64,000 nucleotides of DNA, taken from JAICUY01 sp038250515 (GTDB lineage: Bacteria; Chloroflexota; Limnocylindria; QHBO01). The position numbers and the translations under genes were made by a program. The notes below the pieces were generated by a model that worked only from the letters and a program-made list of their open reading frames with translations, ran no database searches and was not told the origin of the DNA. Of this stretch, positions 59,646 through 64,000 are shown piece by piece (within the stretch, counting starts at the first letter, position 1; every line of letters begins with the position of its first letter). The stretch covers positions 1-64,000 of the forward strand of contig JBBSCG010000005.1 of assembly GCA_038250515.1 (NCBI GenBank), written 5' to 3'.

Positions 59646-62600
59646 TCACGGCGCTCGGCGCACCGCCATCCGAAGCATCTCCCCGTCGAGTGACACGTCC
59701 TCGGTTCGGTCAGCGTCGGCGAGCGTGGCCTCGGTGCCGAGCTCGAGCGAGGTCGCCAGCGTCTCCTCGGCCAGCCAGGCACGGAACGGCGTGAGGCGTG
59801 CGACCGTCGCGGCATCAGCGCCGATCGTGACCGAGATCCGGTCGCTGATCTCGTAGCCGGCTGCCTTGCGCAGGTTCTGCAGCCGATGCGCGACCTCACG
59901 GGCCAGCCCCTCGGCTGCCAGCGCGTCATCGAGCGTCGTGTCGAGCGCGACGAGCAGATCCGTCTCCTCGGCGACCTCGTGCCCGGGGCGCGCCCTGGCG
60001 GTGAGCTGGAACTCGTCCATTTCGAGGGTCACGCCGCCGACCTCCGCGCGGCCGTCGTCGAGCAGCCGCCACCCACCGGACCGCGCGCCGGCCATGACGG
60101 CGCCCACGGCGCGACCGTGCCGCGGGCCGATGACCGGCAGCAGCGGGTACAGCGCGCGCTCGACCATCTCGGATTCGTCGGGGATCACCTCCAGCACCTT
60201 GACGTTCAGCTCGTCGAGGACCTGCTCGCGCAACGCGGCCGCAGTTGCCGCATCGGGCGACAAAGCGCCGTTCACCGCAGCGGGAAGCTTCACGCGCACG
60301 GCACGCAGTGGCTGCCGCGTACGCACCTTCGAGGCGGCGCGCGCGGTATGCCCCAGCCCGACCACGCGTCGCGACAGCGCCACCGCCTCGTCGAGCGCCT
60401 TGTCATGGCGGCCGGCCACGCGCTCCGGGTATGACGCGAGGTGCACGCTGTCCGGCGCGTCCTCGTCGACCGAGACGACCAGGTTGCGCCACATGGCATC
60501 GGCGAGATGCGGAACGAACGGCGCGAGCAGCCGCGCCAGGGTAGTCAGCACCTCGTGCAGCGTGGCGTAGGCGACCTGCTTGTCGGCATCGAGCTCGCCC
60601 TTCCAGAAGCGGCGACGCGAGCGGCGCACGTACCAATTCGAGAGGTCCTCGACGAAGCGCTCGATGGCCCGCGCACCCGACGCCGCGTCATAGCCGTCGA
60701 GTGCCTGCCGGACCTCGCCGACCAGCGCGTCGAGGCGCGACAGGATCCATCGGTCCAGCAACGTCCGCGCAGCGGACGCATCGGTCTCATGCTGCGGCGT
60801 CCAGCCGTCCAGCCGAGCGTAGTTGGCGAAGAACGCGTAGGTGTTCCACAGCGGCAGGAAGAAGCGTCGCACGACGTCCGCGCCGGGGCCGTAGCCGAAG
60901 TTGACGTTGATCGCCGGATTGGCGGAGGCGAACATCCAACGCATGGTGTCGGCGCCGATGTGGTCGGCCGCCTCGTCGAACGGGATGGAGTTGCCCGAGC
61001 TCTTATGCATCTCCTCGCCATGCTCGTCGCGCATCAGCGCGTGGCCCAGCACCACGTTCGTCGGTGTGCGGTCCGTCATCACCGTTGACATGGTCAGCAG
61101 CGCATAGAACCAGTTGCGGAACTGGCCGGGAAACGACTCGACGATGAAGTCGGCAGGGAACCACTCCTGCCAGCGCGCGCGGTCGGTGGTCCAGCCCATC
61201 GTCGAGTACGACACGATGCCGGCATCAAGCCACGGGTTGCCGACGTCGGGGATACGGCGCGCCCGACCACCACAGGCCGCGCACTCCACTTCGACCGCGT
61301 CGATCCACGGCTTGTGCGGCGCGTGGCCCTCGAACTCGTCCCAGCCGGCAACCGCGCGCTTTCGCAGCTCGTCCCTCGAGCCGATCACTTCCCACGCGGC
61401 GCATTCGTTGCAGACCCAGATCGGCAGCGCCAGTCCGTAGTAGCGCTTCTTGCTGATCATCCAGTCGCCCATGTTTCGCAACCAGTCGAGCTCGCGGTCC
61501 TCGAGGCCGATGCCCTCCGGCAACCAGGTCGCCTGGCGGGTCACGTCGGAAATGGGAGCGCGCAGCGGGTCCATGGCAATGAACCACTCGTCAACCAGCC
61601 GGAACAGCAGCTCGGTACCGCAGCGCCAGCAGACCGGATAAGAATGGGTGTACTGCTCGCGCCGGACCAGCAGCCCCTTACGCTCAAGGTCCTCGGCGAC
61701 GGCCTCGGCCATGTTGGCGCCGGGCTCCTCACTCCGCCCCGCGTAGCGGCCGCTCTGCCAGCCATAACCGGGGCCAAACACGCCGAACTGGTCGATCGGA
61801 TCGAGCACGGCAAGGTTCTCGATCTTCGACACGGCGAAGTCCGCCTGGCCGCAGCCGGGTGCCATGTGCACGATGCCGGTCCCCTCCTCGTCGGACACCT
61901 CGTCCCAGGCGACGACGCGATGCTCGACACCCTGCTGGATCGGCAGCTCGTCGAATGGGCCGCGGTAGTGCAGCCCGATCAGCTCGCTCCCCCGCGCCTC
62001 GCGCACGACCCGAGCGTCCGGCGCGACGCGTCCAAGCGATCCGCGGCTCAGCCACCAGCGACGGCCGTTGCTTCCCGCGACCAGCAGGTAGCTGAGCTCC
62101 GGGTTGACTGCCGCCGCGACGTTGCTCGACAGCGTCCACGGCGTCGTGGTCCAGACCAGCAGCGACTCGTTCTCGTGGCCGACATCGGTCAACGGAAGCT
62201 CGATGCTCAGCGACAGGTGCGTGAGCTCGCGGTAGCCCTCGGTGGCGATCTCCATGTTCGACAGGCCGGTGCCGCAGCGCGGGCACCACGGCATCACGTC
62301 GTGGCCCTTGTAAACGAGCCCGCGGCGATGGCACTCGGCCAGGAAGGCCCAGATCGTGTAGTTGTTCTCGTCCGAGTTGGTGAAGTAGCTGTGCTCCCAG
62401 TCCATCCACATGCCGAGACGCTTGCTCTGCTCGGTGATGAGCGCCGCGAACTTGTCGACACGCTGCTTGCACAGCTCCACGAACCTGTCGACGCCGAACG
62501 CCTCGATGTCACGCTTGTTGGTGAAGCCCAGCTGCCGCTCGACCTCGACCTCGATCCACAGTCCCTGGCAGTCGAAGCCGTTCTGGTAGCGCTGCCGCTG

Positions 62601-62831
62601 GCCGAGCATGGTGTGGTAGCGCTGGTAGAGGTCCTTGTAGGTGCGTCCCCAGGCGTGGTGCACCCCCATCGGGTTGTTGGCCGTAATCGGACCGTCCAGG
62701 AAGCTGAAGCGCTCATCGCTGTGCGCATTGCGCTCGAGGTAGCGCTCCATCGTCCGGCCCGCGCGCCAGACCTCGATCGTCTCCCGCTCGACGGCGGGAA
62801 CATCCAGCTTGCTCGATACCTGCCTGAACAC
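59646..62831 (-). CDS. ileS: Isoleucyl-tRNA synthetase
   Basis: This 1061-residue class I synthetase has a HIGH-like motif (ITANNPMGVHHAWG), CP1 editing domain (about 180-400), a KMSKS-like motif (EEMHKSSGNSI), anticodon-binding region (about 700-840) and a C-terminal domain. It belongs to the long IleS clade (IleS2-like, where mupirocin resistance has been seen). GTG at 62831 is chosen because GGAG lies 5 nt before it; a GTG two codons earlier has no such site. It is preceded by an intrinsic terminator in its leader. Confidence 0.94.
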   Translation of the reverse strand: MFRQVSSKLDVPAVERETIEVWRAGRTMERYLERNAHSDERFSFLDGPITANNPMGVHHAWGRTYKDLYQRYHTMLGQRQRYQNGFDCQGLWIEVEVERQLGFTNKRDIEAFGVDRFVELCKQRVDKFAALITEQSKRLGMWMDWEHSYFTNSDENNYTIWAFLAECHRRGLVYKGHDVMPWCPRCGTGLSNMEIATEGYRELTHLSLSIELPLTDVGHENESLLVWTTTPWTLSSNVAAAVNPELSYLLVAGSNGRRWWLSRGSLGRVAPDARVVREARGSELIGLHYRGPFDELPIQQGVEHRVVAWDEVSDEEGTGIVHMAPGCGQADFAVSKIENLAVLDPIDQFGVFGPGYGWQSGRYAGRSEEPGANMAEAVAEDLERKGLLVRREQYTHSYPVCWRCGTELLFRLVDEWFIAMDPLRAPISDVTRQATWLPEGIGLEDRELDWLRNMGDWMISKKRYYGLALPIWVCNECAAWEVIGSRDELRKRAVAGWDEFEGHAPHKPWIDAVEVECAACGGRARRIPDVGNPWLDAGIVSYSTMGWTTDRARWQEWFPADFIVESFPGQFRNWFYALLTMSTVMTDRTPTNVVLGHALMRDEHGEEMHKSSGNSIPFDEAADHIGADTMRWMFASANPAINVNFGYGPGADVVRRFFLPLWNTYAFFANYARLDGWTPQHETDASAARTLLDRWILSRLDALVGEVRQALDGYDAASGARAIERFVEDLSNWYVRRSRRRFWKGELDADKQVAYATLHEVLTTLARLLAPFVPHLADAMWRNLVVSVDEDAPDSVHLASYPERVAGRHDKALDEAVALSRRVVGLGHTARAASKVRTRQPLRAVRVKLPAAVNGALSPDAATAAALREQVLDELNVKVLEVIPDESEMVERALYPLLPVIGPRHGRAVGAVMAGARSGGWRLLDDGRAEVGGVTLEMDEFQLTARARPGHEVAEETDLLVALDTTLDDALAAEGLAREVAHRLQNLRKAAGYEISDRISVTIGADAATVARLTPFRAWLAEETLATSLELGTEATLADADRTEDVSLDGEMLRMAVRRAP

Positions 62832-62843
62832 GTTCACTCCAAC

Positions 62844-62871
62844 AAAAAACCCGTCCCACGTCCGGGACGGG
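62844..62871 (-). terminator. Perfect intrinsic terminator in the ileS leader
   Basis: CCCGTCCC-GGACGT-GGGACGGG followed by TTTTTT on the minus strand, ending 12 bp before the ileS start and overlapping nothing coding. It lies downstream of a TTGACA promoter, so it may attenuate ileS or cut off read-through from the upstream gene, or both. Confidence 0.85.
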
Positions 62872-62888
62872 ACCCTCCCGCGGTCGCG

Positions 62889-62917
62889 ATGGTCGCAGCG
62901 CACGCCCCGGCTGTCAA
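62889..62917 (-). promoter_or_regulatory. Candidate promoter of ileS operon
   Basis: A perfect -35 TTGACA and a poor -10 GACCAT are separated by 17 bp on the minus strand. It starts 19 bp after the upstream stop. The transcript would begin near 62882 and immediately form the terminator hairpin. Confidence 0.5.
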
Positions 62918-62936
62918 TCCGAGCCCTCCGGCGAAC

Positions 62937-64000
62937 CTAGGAGATCAGCGCGCGACCGACGACCACCAGCGCAAGGACGGCCGCCGCGACCACCAGCGGC
63001 ACCAGCCGCGGCCACCACACGCGGGCGCCGATTGCGCCGAGCGTGCCCGCTGGACCGGTCAGCACGATGGCCAACACGAGGTTGCGCGCCGCGTCGCCGT
63101 GCGCCTGCCCTCCGGCCACCGCAATCAGCCAGGCTGCCGCCGCGCAGGCCAGCGGAACGAGCAGGAGGCCGATCGAGGCAACGCTCGCCCGCGGCAGCCG
63201 TGTCCACGCCGGTCGCGCCCACGCGAGCCGCGGCCAATTACGGGCAGGCCGTGATAGGGCTTCGGATGCCGAAAGCCTGGACGGCGCTGCAGCGCGGGCC
63301 GCCTGCTCCGCACGACGCTCTGCCTCCGCCGCGGCCAGTGCGACCGCGCGCTGCGCGGCCAGCCGCTCCTCCAGCTCGACCCGCTCGATCCCGGTCAGCA
63401 CACGGGGTGGCAGCGGCGCCGCCGGTTCAGGCGGAAGCGTAAGCGGTGCGACGCGCGCAACCGCAGCCGGCGCAACCGCAGCCGGCGCAACCGCGACCGG
63501 CCGGTGCGCCCGCGTGGCCTCGAGGCGCTGCTGAACGCGCGCCGCGGCGGACAGCGCCGCGATGAGCTCAACCTCGGATCGCGGCACGATCGCCAGACGG
63601 ATCCCCTCAGTCGGTACCAGGATCAGCGTCTCGCTGGGTGCCAGGCGGATGATCTCGATGCGCTCCTCCCCGCGCAGCCTGGCCCGGCCAAATGTCCAGC
63701 CGAACGCGCCGAAGCGGACGCGCAGCGAGACCGCCGACGGTCCCTGCAGCGCGACGCGGGTCACCGGGCCGCGCACGAGGGTGAAACGGCGCGCGCCGCC
63801 GAGCCAGTGCAGCCGAATCGCCGCAACCTCGACGTCCAGCCGCAGCGTGACCAGGATCACGGCCAGCCAGGCGGCCAGCACCACTGTCGCGATGCCTGCC
63901 AGTCCCAAGCCGGCTCCCGCCCATCCACCGAGCACCAACGCGACAGCGGCGGCGACGGCGCCCAGCAGGATCGCGATCAGCGGCGCCGCGAGCAGGCGAC
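62937..64000 (-). CDS. Membrane protein with PH-domain-like N-terminal region (partial)
   Basis: The 354 codons visible run open to the right edge of the window; the true start lies outside. Two hydrophobic helices come first (about 3-24 and 27-48 of the visible part), then a beta-rich segment resembling bacterial PH-like domains (LRLDVEVAAIRLHWLGGA, about 50-67), an Ala/Pro/Val repeat linker, an Ala/Glu/Arg coiled stretch and three C-terminal helices. I recognise no family. It is followed by the ileS promoter. Confidence 0.6.
   Translation of the reverse strand, partial: RLLAAPLIAILLGAVAAAVALVLGGWAGAGLGLAGIATVVLAAWLAVILVTLRLDVEVAAIRLHWLGGARRFTLVRGPVTRVALQGPSAVSLRVRFGAFGWTFGRARLRGEERIEIIRLAPSETLILVPTEGIRLAIVPRSEVELIAALSAAARVQQRLEATRAHRPVAVAPAAVAPAAVARVAPLTLPPEPAAPLPPRVLTGIERVELEERLAAQRAVALAAAEAERRAEQAARAAAPSRLSASEALSRPARNWPRLAWARPAWTRLPRASVASIGLLLVPLACAAAAWLIAVAGGQAHGDAARNLVLAIVLTGPAGTLGAIGARVWWPRLVPLVVAAAVLALVVVGRALIS
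63456..63500. repeat. Three tandem 15-bp repeats
   Basis: CGCAACCGCAGCCGG occurs three times in tandem (the last copy with one change). It encodes repeated PAAVA units in the linker of the partial membrane protein and stays in frame. Confidence 0.75.

Noticed and set aside
62838..62936. T-box riboswitch in the ileS leader
   Set aside because: The terminator resembles T-box terminators, but the UGGN bulge that pairs with tRNA is CGCG and the leader is too short for stem I. Kept only as a finding to test.
1..64000. tRNA, rRNA, CRISPR, insertion sequences, prophage
   Set aside because: No GTTCRANNC T-loop in a cloverleaf context, no rRNA-like sequence, no spaced repeats of 25-40 bp, and no transposase, integrase or phage genes were seen. 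No defence genes were found.

Overview
The window is 64 kb of high-GC bacterial chromosome made almost entirely of conserved housekeeping genes. There is no rRNA, tRNA, CRISPR array, insertion sequence or prophage that I can recognise. Of 66 protein-coding genes called, 62 lie on the minus strand, and neighbouring genes commonly share ATGA, GTGA, TGATG or TAGTG start/stop overlaps, so translation is heavily coupled. RNase J, NrnA, a RodZ-like protein with DUF4115, the RnpM (YlxR) protein, a YugP-type zinc peptidase, a DUF4015 lipoprotein, zinc-ribbon L28 and L32, a short EF-Ts and no lipopolysaccharide genes fit an uncultured, probably monoderm Chloroflexota-like or Actinobacteria-like lineage. 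That placement is inference; a marker-gene tree would settle it.

Layout from right to left, the direction of minus-strand transcription. (1) 64000-62937: a truncated membrane protein. (2) 62831-53564: ileS, lspA, rluD, gmk, priA, def, fmt, preceded by a promoter and a perfect terminator hairpin in the ileS leader and closed by a 14-bp hairpin shared with the convergent BON-domain gene (52962-53567, plus). (3) 52839-48079: zinc peptidase, rlmN, rpe, DUF4015 lipoprotein, dtd. (4) rpmB (47507-47698, plus) with its own terminator, divergent from the next group. (5) 47443-28785: ATP-binding kinase-like protein, recG, rsmD, coaD, coiled-coil protein, yceD, rpmF, plsX, nusB, acpP, rnc, smc, ftsY, ffh, DUF3352 protein, rpsP, khpA, rimM, trmD, rplS, rnhB, yraN, with several internal promoters. 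(6) 27680-28783, plus: LysM/lytic transglycosylase with a leaderless-type promoter. (7) 27392-1919: rpsB, tsf, pyrH, frr, uppS, cdsA, dxr, rseP, then (after a promoter and attenuator-like hairpin) nusA, rnpM, infB, rbfA, nrnA, truB, ribF, rpsO, pnp, family 4 udg, rnj, ftsK, rodZ-like, yajQ, pncC, murC and a small membrane protein. (8) A Ca2+/H+ exchanger (plus) and a truncated pirin gene at the left edge.

The genes link translation (initiation, elongation, rRNA and tRNA modification, recycling, formyl and deformyl cycle), RNA decay, envelope precursor supply (isoprenoid carrier, phospholipid, fatty acid, peptidoglycan), protein targeting (SRP, LspA, RseP) and chromosome handling (SMC, FtsK, PriA, RecG).

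The standout observation is the polynucleotide phosphorylase at 10810-13422. It is 870 residues instead of about 700 because a complete DEDDh (DnaQ/RNase T type) 3'-5' exonuclease domain, with all five active-site residues, is inserted in the helical linker between its two RNase PH domains. This would put a hydrolytic and a phosphorolytic 3' exonuclease in one polypeptide. Other points are attenuator-like terminators in front of nusA and ileS, a beta-clamp-binding motif at the C-terminus of the uracil-DNA glycosylase, a probable CTG start for uppS, and a recurrent extended -10 promoter (TGN-TATACT) in front of translation operons.
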